In this document: positions 34,096-34,375 of the stretch, one piece after another
How the letters are laid out: the number at the start of each line of letters is the position of its first letter
How positions within the stretch are numbered: position 1 is the first letter of the stretch
Assembly: GCA_947450365.1 (NCBI GenBank)
Contig: CANFVE010000032.1
Coordinates: forward strand, 1-34,375
Origin: Cytophagaceae bacterium
Lineage (GTDB): Bacteria; Bacteroidota; Bacteroidia; Cytophagales; Spirosomataceae
Direction of reading: 5' to 3'
Length of the DNA: 34,375 bases
Notes under the pieces: generated by a model
Seen by the model: the letters and a program-made list of their open reading frames with translations, nothing else
Told to the model about the DNA's origin: nothing
The model's database searches: none
Position numbers and translations under genes: made by a program

Positions 34096-34375
34096 TGAAT
34101 TTCATAGATACCATCATTGCCTTAGCGACGCCTTCGGGAGTCGGGGCGATCGGCGTAATCCGATTGTCCGGGGAGGAGGCGATTCGTCTCACCAATGAGG
34201 TATTTTTTCCAAAAGATTTAAGCAAACAAGCCAGTCATACGATTCATTACGGGCGCATTGAAGCGCATGGAAACGTATATGATGAGGTGTTGGTTAGTTT
34301 ATTCATCGGTCCACATTCCTATACGAAGGAACATGTGATTGAAATTTCCTGCCATGGTTCGCCTTTTATTCAGGA
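34095..34375 (+). CDS. mnmE: tRNA modification GTPase MnmE, 3' part missing
   Basis: MnmE with MnmG adds the aminomethyl-type group to C5 of uridine 34 in tRNAs. Only the first 93 codons are in the window. They give NFIDTIIALATPSGVGAIGVIRLSGEEA and SYTKEHVIEISCHGSPF when read from 34095, both parts of the N-terminal tetrahydrofolate-binding domain. The start is GTG, which shares its G with the TAG stop of the SCP2 gene (TAGTG), so translation is probably coupled. The G domain and the C-terminal catalytic cysteine are beyond the edge. Confidence 0.93.
   Translation, partial: MNFIDTIIALATPSGVGAIGVIRLSGEEAIRLTNEVFFPKDLSKQASHTIHYGRIEAHGNVYDEVLVSLFIGPHSYTKEHVIEISCHGSPFIQ

Noticed and set aside
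1..34375. CRISPR arrays, transposons, prophage or tRNA genes
   Set aside because: I found no regularly spaced repeats, terminal repeats, transposase or phage-like proteins, or tRNA-like cloverleaf on reading the window.

Overview
The window looks like a chromosomal segment from a Bacteroidota bacterium, most likely of the order Cytophagales. Evidence: a hybrid two-component system of the kind almost confined to this phylum, a Porin_10-type porin, a DUF2723 membrane protein, an OMP_b-brl_2 barrel, almost no Shine-Dalgarno sequences, and repeated matches to the Bacteroidota -7 promoter box TAnnTTTG just upstream of gene starts. I see no insertion sequence, phage gene, CRISPR array, rRNA or tRNA. 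The segment reads as core genome and is densely coded, with no gene-free stretch over 300 bases.

Layout. 1-4003: the 3' part of purL, then truA; radA lies on the opposite strand with its 3' end overlapping truA. 4082-8887: an outer-membrane barrel protein, pheS and a large DUF2723 polytopic membrane protein. 8904-10589: the chaperone pair grpE-dnaJ on the minus strand, divergent from queG (10690-11628). 11658-12686: a GntR-type regulator with a sugar-binding-like effector domain, divergent from a giant hybrid sensor/regulator (12896-16987) whose end overlaps a secreted zinc phospholipase C/S1-P1-like protein, followed by a YfcE-type phosphoesterase. mnmA is convergent with these. 19786-23900: a tight run of a TrpF-like protein that has lost both catalytic residues, a class A penicillin-binding protein and hemF, closed by a bidirectional terminator. 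23945-25438 (minus): a small acidic unknown protein and menC. 25479-34375 (plus): lpxK, a porin, a Tat-exported small subunit plus a GMC oxidoreductase, an AddB-like nuclease, an SCP2 protein, and the 5' end of mnmE.

How the genes relate. Several make or modify tRNA (truA, queG, mnmA, mnmE, pheS) but are scattered rather than in one operon. Envelope functions are prominent: lpxK for lipid A, PBP1A for peptidoglycan, porin, barrel protein, DUF2723. menC and hemF serve the respiratory chain (menaquinone, haem), and the Tat/GMC pair is probably a periplasmic sugar or polyol dehydrogenase that could feed it.

Most interesting points: the catalytically degenerate TrpF homologue coupled to PBP1A and hemF; the hybrid two-component regulator with no SusC/SusD genes beside it, fused by overlap to a secreted hydrolase and facing a GntR regulator across a perfect palindrome; an iron-sulfur-like cysteine motif in the GMC oxidoreductase; and promoter boxes so close to the start codons of grpE and the porin that leaderless transcripts are predicted. 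I did not find a clearly new multi-gene defence or mobile system.
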